Origin: an uncultured Eubacteriales bacterium
GTDB taxonomy: Bacteria > Bacillota > Clostridia > Oscillospirales > Acutalibacteraceae
NCBI GenBank assembly: GCA_900320925.1
Contig: ONUD01000054.1
Location: forward strand, 1 to 13,151
Direction of reading: 5' to 3'
Length of the DNA: 13,151 nt
Below, piece by piece: positions 8,501 through 13,151 of this stretch (within the stretch, counting starts at the first letter, position 1; each line of letters begins with the position of its first letter). The notes beneath the pieces were generated by a model. That model worked only from the letters and a program-made list of their open reading frames with translations, made no database searches and was not told the origin of the DNA. The position numbers and the translations under genes were made by a program.

Positions 8501-9084
8501 CCGCTTCCATCCCATTCCGACACAGGATTCATCAAGGCATTTTGTGATTGCGTGACAGCTTCCTCCGCCTCAGGATACAGCAGTGTCTCCGTCAGGAACA
8601 CATTTTTCACTCCATTGATTTTCCGGATCTTATCAATGCTTTTTTCGGATACTTGTAAGGAAAATCCGTTCATCACGGCACTGTATGTTCTGCTTGCGGA
8701 AAAATCCGAATCAGGCAGCAGCTTTTGGATACTGGCTTTCACGACTGCCTGGTTTTTGCGGATGGTATCCGTGCAGCTTTTGCCCTCTCCCGAAGCAGTC
8801 AGCTGCGGCACGTTCCTATAGGTTCCCCCCGAAGCAATGACCCTATCTGCCAGAGAATCGCTGTTCAGCTCCACGATGACCGACACGCTTTTTTCATTTT
8901 TGGTTTCCTTGGGGGATTCTTCCGGCTTTTTGGAAGGCTCCACGATGGCAGTCGGTGCTTTGGAAACATCGTCATGGCTGTCCTCCTGAGAGAGTCCCGT
9001 CAGTTTGGAATGGGCAATCGGCAGTACAAAAACCGCCGCTAACAGCGTGACGGCAAGCACCGATGAAACTACTTTCTTTTTCAC
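5539..9084 (-). CDS. Membrane-anchored cell-surface subtilisin-like serine protease (S8, C5a-peptidase/lactocepin type)
   Basis: Secreted subtilase of 1181 residues. Order of parts: signal peptide (KKK then hydrophobic 10-26), low-complexity linker, I9-like propeptide (about 65-165), catalytic domain with Asp202 (VIDSEFD), His262 (SHGTAVA), Asn350 (PAGNSG) and Ser557 (SGTSVSS), a PA-type insertion between Asn350 and Ser557 (about 385-505), an Fn3-like domain typical of C5a peptidases, further beta-domains, a Cna_B/carboxypeptidase-regulatory-like domain near 1085-1140, a Ser/Glu-rich stalk, and a C-terminal membrane helix with RRRRNK. I see no LPXTG. The serine motif reads GTSVSSAFV instead of the usual GTSMAAPHV. 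Start: GTG at 9084, 8 nt after AGAAAGGG and followed by KKK; a GTG at 9105 overlapping the upstream stop is the alternative. Substrate unknown. Confidence 0.92.
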   Translation of the reverse strand: MKKKVVSSVLAVTLLAAVFVLPIAHSKLTGLSQEDSHDDVSKAPTAIVEPSKKPEESPKETKNEKSVSVIVELNSDSLADRVIASGGTYRNVPQLTASGEGKSCTDTIRKNQAVVKASIQKLLPDSDFSASRTYSAVMNGFSLQVSEKSIDKIRKINGVKNVFLTETLLYPEAEEAVTQSQNALMNPVSEWDGSGMLIAVIDSEFDIGHEAFSLAPQSVKYQKEQIVAMGMTESAYKSEKVVYAYDYAENDSDTYTDKLPSHGTAVAALAAGRGGAAPEAQLALMKVAGEQTGVSVEVVMAALDDCAKIGADVVNLSLGHDRGADDEDIFGKPFERLQKTGSIVICPAGNSGMNGTAPADIDNGTLNYLACDRHVTAAAASVNPVLLAKVLTADDTAFYYCDVPAQEKDGQLTDIGVQEYCYIADGDYAAAAGKTAVAQREEDIALQLQKAFLADATALVLIDSNAYHDDTVLDHEWIPVALLDDEDSGYFSDYTEGTLQAGDNKVLFDSGSGNPMSDTSSWGVTADLRLKPDITAVGENVYAAVAGGGYACLSGTSVSSAFVSGAYAVLRQYLQTYEWFTVLSPEEQSQTLTAVMMSNAEPVKEYREDGVTYISPRQQGAGRVDLASAVHSGAYLDSPKAELGDSMTGEFACSFRIKNISSFAQTFSLAYYMQEEAEVTFLYEGEPVESLTVEAEGEAEVQMTVRLDGVYALQQSTKYPNGFYVDGYAVLTNEEGMTLNLPFLGFCGDWGAIDPFDNTVYDALPAVTGHDSMLCAADSRGTVEAVALDGNNIFVSRNTVGSYYDIAQLKNTCILPNFYLLRDAYELTVTIRDAGGKQLLKHSFGTVSADRTVPMYQKLLPDSGELSELFAKLEDGNYTYVVSARVMKADGTLSDKVYAKELEFTVDSRTPKEVTSKTYEKDGKVYLELSGKDEQYLRGFQLYTAAYNHAAKKYEYADSLEELKANGYLSENACLLAESRSNPDGSHTFLYDITGLYGELVNLQFMTRESAAPFSAEKIAYKAVDGAYNCTAIKTADAVVYRSMTFVFHDQNGKPAEGVTMQLGDRTAVSDKNGKAVFDRLLPDIDLFVLTSLPQDYHTDETCFLIRLTGNGQQEVLLQFDGEYTSKAEESSQEKSSLPEESSFVPEQEEETDPLYAVALVGTLLLVSAVSLGISRRRRNK

Positions 9085-9092
9085 ACTACAAA

Positions 9093-9100
9093 CCCTTTCT
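9093..9100 (-). promoter_or_regulatory. Ribosome binding site choosing the subtilase start
   Basis: AGAAAGGG on the minus strand, 8 nt upstream of the GTG at 9084. It lies downstream of the alternative GTG at 9105, so it can serve only the 9084 start. It sits just after the DUF218 stop codon, consistent with coupled translation. Confidence 0.65.
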
Positions 9101-9101
9101 G

Positions 9102-9869
9102 TCACCTGTTCAGCAGGAGCGATGCCGTAACGGCAAGTACTTCACGGGTGGTAAAATTCGCTGATAGATAGGTTGGTGTCCTTGCCGGCACCGCCCCGCA
9201 TTCATATCCCAGACGGCCTGCCAGAATAGCCGCCCTCATTTCATGAAATCCGTCCGTTACAATTGCCATTTGGGGATTCAGACCGTTTTTCTGAATGATG
9301 TCCGCCGAAAAACGCAGGTTTTCACTGGTATTGGTCGAGCGATCCTCCCGATAGATCCGTTCCTTGGCAATGCCCATTGACACCAGATTGTCATACATGC
9401 ACTGTGCCTCACTGATCATTTCCCCACTGCCCTGACCGCCTGATACAATGCATGGGGCATCGGGATGGCTGACAAGATACTCATATGCCGCATCAATCCG
9501 CTTGCGGAGCATCAGACTTGGGGAAGTTCCTCTCACCTGACAGCCCAGCACCACGACCGTGGCATTTTCATCGGCAGGTCTGCCGGCAAAGTATGCCATG
9601 GCTCCGAGAATCACCACAATCCATACAAACATCAGTGCCGCCAGTACACACAAGATTCGATAGAGAATATTTCCGACACGATGCTTTTTGATTTTCTGTA
9701 CCAGTGCGGCGATTTTATCCCACAGGATACTGTTCACGCCGACCCATGTAAAAAACAGCGTTCCTGCCACACTGCCTATTGTTACCAGTCTTGAAATCAC
9801 GTACCAGTAAATCATCATGCATGACAGTACCATCAGCAACAATCTGAGCGATATTTTTGCCACTTTCAT
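9102..9869 (-). CDS. YdcF/DUF218 family membrane protein
   Basis: 255 residues. Two or three membrane segments come first (about 8-28, 31-50, 72-96), then a DUF218 domain facing outward: TVVVLGCQV at 104-112, PSLMLRKRIDAAYEYL at about 117-132, CIVSGGQGSGEMISEA at 140-155, STNTSENLRFSADII at 178-192 and VTDGFHEMRAAI at 204-215. DUF218 proteins (SanA, YdcF, ElyC relatives) are linked to envelope integrity; YdcF binds S-adenosylmethionine, and no reaction is settled. It is the first gene of a two-gene unit with the subtilase, whose start lies 17 nt past this stop, so a role in the same surface process is plausible but unproven. The start at 9869 has an AAAAGG close by and GAGGGAG further upstream. 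Confidence 0.87.
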   Translation of the reverse strand: MKVAKISLRLLLMVLSCMMIYWYVISRLVTIGSVAGTLFFTWVGVNSILWDKIAALVQKIKKHRVGNILYRILCVLAALMFVWIVVILGAMAYFAGRPADENATVVVLGCQVRGTSPSLMLRKRIDAAYEYLVSHPDAPCIVSGGQGSGEMISEAQCMYDNLVSMGIAKERIYREDRSTNTSENLRFSADIIQKNGLNPQMAIVTDGFHEMRAAILAGRLGYECGAVPARTPTYLSANFTTREVLAVTASLLLNR

Positions 9870-9898
9870 GCCTTTTCACACTCCCTCATCTTTTCTTT

Positions 9899-9927
9899 AT
9901 TTTACACTCCCTCTCCCCCAAAGTCAA
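9899..9927 (-). promoter_or_regulatory. Promoter of the DUF218-subtilase unit, -35 overlapping the preceding stop codon
   Basis: TTGACT (9927-9922), exactly 17 bp, TAAAAT (9904-9899) on the minus strand, each 5 of 6 to consensus. The TGA inside the -35 box is the stop codon of the DUF6512-like gene. The transcript would start near 9892, about 23 nt before the DUF218 ATG. Confidence 0.7.
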
Positions 9928-10403
9928 CACAGAAACGGAAAGAACGGCGGCGGATAGACACTGCCAAACAGCAGGATCGTGAAAAAGGCAATAAAGGATA
10001 CCATCAGCGGTGCAAAAAACAGTTCCGTCCTGACCCTTGCCCGATACAGGCAGGAGCAAAGATACTCTGCCGCCAGCAGTGCCGGCAGCAGCACCATCAC
10101 ATTGCCAAAAAATGCCGTCAGCAGGATTCCCATACCTGCAAAACCGTGAAGCATGATGATTCTTGCACAGACAAAATGCAGCAGTGACGGACGCAGACAT
10201 GACAGTTCGATGAATGTCCACAAAATGTATACCAGTGCAAACGGCTTCACAAGCTCCCAAGGACTCCCGTTCACACTGGATACCAACAGGCTCCATGCCG
10301 CATGACCTGATACCTCATAGCCGATATGCACCGCATAGCCGCATAAAAAGATTCCTATGGCACTCACTGCCCAAAAATACCGCCTTGCCGACACATACAT
10401 CAC
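9924..10403 (-). CDS. DUF6512-like integral membrane protein
   Basis: About 159 residues, hydrophobic almost throughout, with about five membrane segments (roughly 9-28, 54-70, 78-98, 100-118, 125-150). The pattern H-x-x-YEVSGH near 26-34 followed by SSVNGSPWELVK at 42-53 and an I-E near 65 matches, from memory, the conserved N-terminal part of DUF6512 proteins of Clostridia; the role is unknown. The first codon is taken as GTG at 10403, immediately followed by ATG at 10400. The ribosome binding signal (CGGGGTG) abuts these codons, so the exact start is uncertain. It follows the 86-residue gene after 27 nt and is probably co-transcribed with it. Confidence 0.68.
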   Translation of the reverse strand: MMYVSARRYFWAVSAIGIFLCGYAVHIGYEVSGHAAWSLLVSSVNGSPWELVKPFALVYILWTFIELSCLRPSLLHFVCARIIMLHGFAGMGILLTAFFGNVMVLLPALLAAEYLCSCLYRARVRTELFFAPLMVSFIAFFTILLFGSVYPPPFFPFLC

Positions 10404-10430
10404 CCCGCACCATGTATATGCCGCCCTTTT

Positions 10431-10691
10431 TCAGAACATACCCCATATCGCCATGATCAATGCCCCTGCCGCCGCCGCACAAAGCAGCGTGACAATACGC
10501 TTGATGATTCCCGTTTTCGCTTTCATGGCAGAGGGAATGTCCAGATCCCTGAGCATTTTTTTTGCTTCCTCCTCCAGAATGGCTCTTTGAACCGAAGCAT
10601 ATTCGGGCTTGATAATCAGAATCGCCCGCTCATAGTATTCACTTCCTGTTTCATGCAATTCTATCATACTGTGATTCACGCCTTTGATCAT
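10431..10691 (-). CDS. Small C-terminally membrane-anchored protein of unknown function
   Basis: 86 residues. A soluble charged N-terminal part (MIKGVNHSMIELHETGSEYY at 1-20, then a helical region rich in Glu/Lys to about 60) is followed by one membrane helix at 65-84 ending the protein, so it is a tail-anchored type with the N-terminus probably in the cytoplasm. I do not recognise a named family, though the opening resembles conserved hypothetical proteins of gut Clostridia that I know only from memory. Start at 10691: AGGGG lies 9 nt upstream in GAGGGGTGATGTAGT. It heads a possible two-gene unit with the DUF6512-like gene, and its upstream region carries the DnaA-box-like repeats. Confidence 0.75.
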   Translation of the reverse strand: MIKGVNHSMIELHETGSEYYERAILIIKPEYASVQRAILEEEAKKMLRDLDIPSAMKAKTGIIKRIVTLLCAAAAGALIMAIWGMF

Positions 10692-10744
10692 ACTACATCA
10701 CCCCTCATACCGTATTGTGGACGGTTTGGCGGAGATTTAAACAA

Positions 10745-10750
10745 ATTATA
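10745..10750 (-). promoter_or_regulatory. Probable -10 box for the 86-residue protein gene
   Basis: Perfect TATAAT on the minus strand, about 54 nt before the ATG. There is no good -35 hexamer at 16-18 bp; that position is taken up by the direct repeat (TTTTCAAC), which suggests an activator-dependent or otherwise controlled promoter. Confidence 0.45.
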
Positions 10751-10761
10751 CTCATTGTAAA

Positions 10762-10867
10762 GTTGAAAACTCTGTTAAAAGGGTGGAAAATGAAAGGAAA
10801 AGTTGTTGATAACTCTGTTGAAAAAGTGGAAAACAACAGGTTTGCCGGCCGTTAAAATGGTGGAATA
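10762..10867. repeat. Imperfect 30-bp direct repeats with a partial third copy
   Basis: 10762-10791 and 10805-10834 match at 25 of 30 positions (GTTGAxAACTCTGTT core), period 43 bp. A third shorter copy, 10851-10867, matches the 3' half of the first at 15 of 17. The repeats lie directly upstream of the -10 box at 10745. Confidence 0.8.
10782..10833 (-). promoter_or_regulatory. Cluster of DnaA-box-like 9-mers
   Basis: On the minus strand TTTTCCACC (10790-10782), TTATCAACA (10812-10804), TTTTCAACA (10824-10816) and TTTTCCACT (10833-10825) each differ by one base from TTWTNCACA and all share one orientation. Known: DnaA binds such boxes at origins and at regulated promoters. Inferred: DnaA-dependent control here. 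None is a perfect box, so confidence is limited. Confidence 0.4.
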
Positions 10868-10902
10868 GTTTTCAACCGTAGGGATTCCCGTTTGTTTCCC
10901 GT

Positions 10903-10926
10903 CAAAATACAACATTTTGTATTTTG
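10903..10926. repeat. 10-bp perfect palindrome with a TTGACA box beside it
   Basis: CAAAATACAA (10903-10912), CATT, TTGTATTTTG (10917-10926); pairing extends by a wobble and a G-C. On the minus strand a perfect TTGACA (10936-10931) precedes it by 4 bp, placing the palindrome over the spacer and -10 position (TTGTAT, 10912-10907). It looks like an operator. There is no T run right after it, so it is not a terminator. Confidence 0.5.
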
Positions 10927-11022
10927 GCTTTGTCAAGTTCTTTTTTGGATGTTCCTTGGCGATTTTTGAGATATAATTACAAATTTTTTATAGAATATGC
11001 ACAATGCATCTCCGCTTCCATC

Positions 11023-11092
11023 AAAAAAATACAGTCATCCTCCCTGTCATAAGCGTCCCTTCACCGCCGCTGACTGTTCGGACAACTGTATT
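11023..11092 (-). terminator. Terminator hairpin of the candidate small RNA
   Basis: The 13-bp closing stem (11080-11092 with 11028-11040) is followed directly by seven T on the minus strand. The loop side is long (39 nt) and itself folds, which is unusual for a simple terminator. Confidence 0.65.
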
Positions 11093-11113
11093 CTTTTGCA
11101 GCAAATATCTGCA
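11023..11113 (-). ncRNA. Candidate ~90-nt small RNA, no family recognised
   Basis: A good promoter (11147-11119) and an intrinsic terminator ending in T7 (11029-11023) frame about 90 nt without a credible reading frame. Predicted fold by hand: a small GCAG/CTGC hairpin at the 5' end; a 13-bp stem 11092-11080 with 11040-11028 containing two adjacent G-U wobbles; an internal loop; then GUCA/UGAC plus GCG/CGC with a 3-nt bulge and a 12-nt G-rich loop. The wobbles, internal loop and structured interior are more than a plain terminator needs. I compared it by eye with glutamine, guanidine, fluoride, THF and ZTP riboswitches and SRP/6S RNAs and saw no match. It could instead be a leader attenuator, but the nearest leftward gene begins some 330 nt further on. 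Confidence 0.5.
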
Positions 11114-11118
11114 CTATC

Positions 11119-11147
11119 ATATTACAATACCTGACAAAAAATGTCAA
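11119..11147 (-). promoter_or_regulatory. Promoter of the candidate small RNA
   Basis: Perfect TTGACA (11147-11142), 17-bp spacer, TAATAT (11124-11119) on the minus strand. The -35 is part of an inverted repeat TGACA-TTTTT-TGTCA (11146-11132) that could be an operator. Predicted start 11114-11112. Confidence 0.65.
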
Positions 11148-11162
11148 TAAAAGACCGTGTCG

Positions 11163-11197
11163 TTTTTGGCATTTTTTTATTGACCCACCGCCAAAAA
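11163..11197. repeat. Inverted repeat around the -35 of the flippase promoter
   Basis: TTTTTGGC (11163-11170) and GCCAAAAA (11190-11197) are perfect 8-bp arms 19 bp apart, spanning the TTGACC hexamer. A two-site operator or chance in an A/T-rich stretch are both possible. Confidence 0.35.
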
Positions 11198-11208
11198 AAT
11201 GATAAGAT
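11180..11208 (+). promoter_or_regulatory. Promoter of the flippase-glycosyltransferase unit
   Basis: TTGACC (11180-11185), 17 bp, TAAGAT (11203-11208). The predicted start near 11215 gives a ~29-nt leader with GGAG at 11231-11234. It stands back to back with the small-RNA promoter, with 32 bp between the two -35 boxes. Confidence 0.55.
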
Positions 11209-11243
11209 AAGACATATACTGTTCATAGACGGAGTGATGAAAA

Positions 11244-12299
11244 ATGGAGCAAACTCCTAATAAAAAATTCCGAATATCCTTTGGGTTGATTTTTAATATT
11301 GCCATTATGGCACTGACCATTTTTCTGGTGATATATTTTATTTTTTCCGAGGACGGTCTGATTGACCTTGTTAAAAGCGGTCTGGAAATCAGTGTCTGGT
11401 GGATTCTGGCTGCCGTCATTCTGCATCTGCTGAATATCAGCATTGATACCACCATCATTTATCTGTTTGTCAAACAGTCCGTCCCTGACCTGAAATTCAA
11501 AACCGCACTGCACGCTTCCATGGTGGGACAGTTTTACTGTGCCGTGACCCCCAGTTCCACAGGAGGACAGCCCATGCAGGTACTGATGATGTCCCGTTCG
11601 GGCATTAAAGGCTCTGTTGCTACCTCCGCACTGATACAAAAATTCCTTGTCTGGCAGTTCACCCTTGCCGCTTATTGTATCGTGGCGGTGGTGTCGCGAT
11701 TCTCCTTTTTTTCGGAAAATCTTGACCCTGCCATGTGGGTACTCTCCGCCATCGGCTTTGCCGCACAGATGGGAATGTTAGTCGTACTGCTGCTGGCATC
11801 GTTCGCCAACGGCTTTACCAAAAAAGTGACAGGCGGCTTCCTGAAACTGCTTGGAAAGCTGCATATCCTGAAAAATGTCGATGAAAAAATCGCAAGCCTT
11901 AACGATACACTGGAATCCTTCCACACCAGCAACAAGGCTCTCAACCGCAACAAATCCCTGCAAGTCAAGATCTACGTGCTGACAGCCATCCAGATGACGG
12001 CATTCTTTTTAGTACCCTACTGCATTGCCATGTCATTCCATATCCCCCATTTGAATATCTTTGATATGCTGTGTGCCCAATCCTATGTGACGATGGTATC
12101 CAGCATGGTTCCCCTCCCCGGCGGTTCGGGTGCAGCGGAGTACTGCTTCAGCACCTTCTTCATGGCATACATATCGGCGGAAACCATGAAATCCTCTATC
12201 CTGATTTGGCGTACCATCACCTACTACGGTACCATCCTCATCTCTCTCCCCTTTTCGGGCATCAAAAAGAAAAAACAGCCGTTAACGGCAAAGGAGTAA
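11244..12299 (+). CDS. Flippase-like membrane protein (lysylphosphatidylglycerol synthase TM domain / UPF0104 family)
   Basis: 351 residues with about seven or eight membrane segments. Two family hallmarks are present: TPSSTGGQP at 102-110 and PLPGGSGAAE at 290-299, as in the N-terminal flippase half of MprF and stand-alone UPF0104/AglD2-type proteins. There is no aminoacyl-transferase domain, so it is not a full MprF. Free-standing members usually sit beside glycosyltransferases and are thought to move or build glycolipids or polyprenyl-linked sugars; here a family 2 glycosyltransferase follows directly, so a joint role in envelope glycoconjugate synthesis is inferred. Start ATG 11244 with GGAG 9 nt upstream; the earlier ATG at 11237 is out of frame. 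The C-terminus is a short basic cytoplasmic tail (KKKK). Confidence 0.88.
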   Translation: MEQTPNKKFRISFGLIFNIAIMALTIFLVIYFIFSEDGLIDLVKSGLEISVWWILAAVILHLLNISIDTTIIYLFVKQSVPDLKFKTALHASMVGQFYCAVTPSSTGGQPMQVLMMSRSGIKGSVATSALIQKFLVWQFTLAAYCIVAVVSRFSFFSENLDPAMWVLSAIGFAAQMGMLVVLLLASFANGFTKKVTGGFLKLLGKLHILKNVDEKIASLNDTLESFHTSNKALNRNKSLQVKIYVLTAIQMTAFFLVPYCIAMSFHIPHLNIFDMLCAQSYVTMVSSMVPLPGGSGAAEYCFSTFFMAYISAETMKSSILIWRTITYYGTILISLPFSGIKKKKQPLTAKE

Positions 12300-12303
12300 T
12301 TGC

Positions 12304-13151
12304 ATGGAATCACCTGCTATCAGCATCATTGTCGATGCCTGTCATTATCAAAATCCGCTTGACAACTGTGTGCGTTCCATCCAGAACCAGACCTTTCAGG
12401 ATTTTGAAGTCCTCATTTGCGGAGAAGCGTCTGTTGAGGATGAACGCTTTTCCTGCATCTCCGACATCAACACTGCTATCCGTCAGGCCAAAGGAGAATA
12501 CCTTGCCTTTGTCAACGGCAATGACCGCATCAAAAAGGACTTTCTGGAAAACCTGCACGATGCCGTCAACGATACCGATTCGGATATCGCCGTATGCGGC
12601 TACTGCTACTACTTTCCCCGAAAAAGACGCCGCGGCAAAATCAAGCCTACCATCTTTCAGCCCTCCGACAACAAGACCTTTGCCAGAGGACAGGCACTCT
12701 ATATTCTCCTTCCTGACAGACCCGTGCGGTTTTTCCTGTGGAACAAGCTATGGAAGCGGCAGCTCTTCCTTGACCATGATATTACCGTTCCCGATATGTA
12801 CTATGAAGATGTCATCACCTGCACGAAACTGTTCTACTATGCCAAAAAGGTCATTACTCTGGAGGACGGCAGCTATCTCTATACCCAGCCCGACCAACGC
12901 TATCATAAAAAAAATGTCACCCCTGCCATGATGAACGATTATCTCAAGACCGTGGCTTTGATTCGTGCTTTTCTGGAAGAAAACAACTGCTATGAAATTT
13001 ACAAAAAGCCGTTCCTTGCCCATGCACGCCATGTATCACTGTCTGTACCGCTGATGCTGCTGCGGGCTTCCAAAAGGTGTGAAAACAGCTTCTCTGTCAA
13101 TCGAAAGGCCGCGAAAAACTTCCTGAAAACCTGTCTGTCCTGCACAAAAGA
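12304..13151 (+). CDS. Family 2 glycosyltransferase (3' end beyond window)
   Basis: 282 codons visible, cut by the window end. GT-A fold features: SIIV at 7-10, CVRSIQNQTFQDFEVLIC at 22-39, AKGEYLAFV at 62-70, LWNKLWKRQLF at 145-155 and YYEDVITCTKLFYYAKKV at 166-183. These match nucleotide-sugar dependent inverting transferases of the EpsJ/WcaA/CpsJ kind that make cell-wall or exopolysaccharides. Odd points: the usual D-S-D-D metal-binding motif is N71-G72-N73-D74, and the usual PVYN after the first strand is DACH, so substrate binding or activity may differ. AAAGGAG overlaps the upstream stop codon and lies 7 nt before the ATG, so the two genes are translationally coupled. The donor sugar cannot be told. 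Confidence 0.87.
   Translation, partial: MESPAISIIVDACHYQNPLDNCVRSIQNQTFQDFEVLICGEASVEDERFSCISDINTAIRQAKGEYLAFVNGNDRIKKDFLENLHDAVNDTDSDIAVCGYCYYFPRKRRRGKIKPTIFQPSDNKTFARGQALYILLPDRPVRFFLWNKLWKRQLFLDHDITVPDMYYEDVITCTKLFYYAKKVITLEDGSYLYTQPDQRYHKKNVTPAMMNDYLKTVALIRAFLEENNCYEIYKKPFLAHARHVSLSVPLMLLRASKRCENSFSVNRKAAKNFLKTCLSCTK

Larger units (their letters stand above)
10692..11243. other. 552-bp divergent intergenic region
   Basis: No convincing protein gene. All genes to the left read leftward and the two to the right read rightward. The region holds, left to right: a TATAAT box, two imperfect 30-bp direct repeats plus a third partial copy, a 10-bp palindrome with a nearby TTGACA box, a promoter-to-terminator unit suggesting a small RNA, and a rightward promoter within an inverted repeat. 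The stretch 10940-11020 is A/T-rich and shows only a short ATGCA/TGCAT inverted repeat. Confidence 0.8.

Noticed and set aside
9886..10296. 136-codon open frame on the minus strand overlapping the DUF6512-like gene
   Set aside because: It is in another frame of the same DNA; the overlapping 9924-10403 frame has the hydrophobic pattern and family motif, this one has neither.
10972..10977. TATAAT on the plus strand as a rightward promoter through the small-RNA region
   Set aside because: The candidate -35 boxes sit at 10 bp (TTGGCG) or 21 bp (TTGGAT), both wrong spacing.
11051..11064. GUGAAGGGACGC resembling the GAAGGAACGC end of glutamine riboswitches
   Set aside because: The other conserved blocks of that riboswitch (the GUUCA strand and the GGACGGAAGUAGG segment) are absent upstream.
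11061..11114. Leaderless peptide beginning with the GTG at the predicted small-RNA start
   Set aside because: 17 codons with no ribosome binding site and no recognisable leader-peptide pattern of repeated codons; structure explains the stretch better.
10692..11243. Replication origin: DnaA-like boxes, A/T-rich DNA and genes diverging on both sides
   Set aside because: No dnaA, dnaN, rpmH or similar gene nearby, no perfect boxes, and in the lines I counted by hand C exceeds G on the plus strand both left (around 5581) and right (12301-12420), so the skew does not appear to change sign here. A full skew plot would settle it.

Overview
The window looks like a chromosomal segment of a low-to-mid GC Gram-positive anaerobe, most likely Clostridia of the Ruminococcus / Oscillospiraceae type. 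The pointers are strong AGGAGG-like ribosome binding sites, sigma-A type promoters (TTGACA/TATAAT), a Cna_B-type surface protein, a membrane-anchored S8 protease of the C5a-peptidase/lactocepin architecture, and a folate cyclo-ligase gene next to mltG. The genus is an inference from gene content. There are no tRNA, rRNA, CRISPR or insertion-sequence features.

Region 1 (1-2893, minus strand) holds the first 877 codons of a large secreted surface protein whose C-terminus lies outside the window. It has a signal peptide, a sialidase-type Asp-box, Cna_B-like segments and a run of YN heptads. It has its own promoter and a 5'-UTR inverted repeat, and a strong terminator insulates it from the upstream mltG operon.

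Region 2 (2894-5518, minus) is a tight three-gene operon: a DJ-1/PfpI family protein, 5-formyltetrahydrofolate cyclo-ligase (ATGA overlap), then the MltG/YceG endolytic transglycosylase.

Region 3 (5539-9927, minus) is a two-gene unit: a DUF218/YdcF-family membrane protein and a ~1180-residue cell-surface subtilase. A promoter whose -35 box overlaps the stop codon of the preceding gene drives it. Upstream lie a DUF6512-like membrane protein and an 86-residue single-pass membrane protein (9924-10691).

Region 4 (10692-11243) is a 552-bp intergenic region from which genes diverge. It is dense in signals: imperfect 30-bp direct repeats made of DnaA-box-like 9-mers, a 10-bp palindrome behind a TTGACA box, a complete promoter-to-terminator unit that looks like an undescribed ~90-nt small RNA, and a back-to-back promoter for the rightward genes.

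Region 5 (11244-13151, plus) is a translationally coupled pair: an MprF-N-terminal/UPF0104-type flippase-like membrane protein and a family 2 glycosyltransferase that is cut by the window end and has a changed DXD motif. Together the window is dominated by envelope functions: surface protein, surface protease, peptidoglycan glycan-strand release, and probable glycolipid or cell-wall polymer synthesis.
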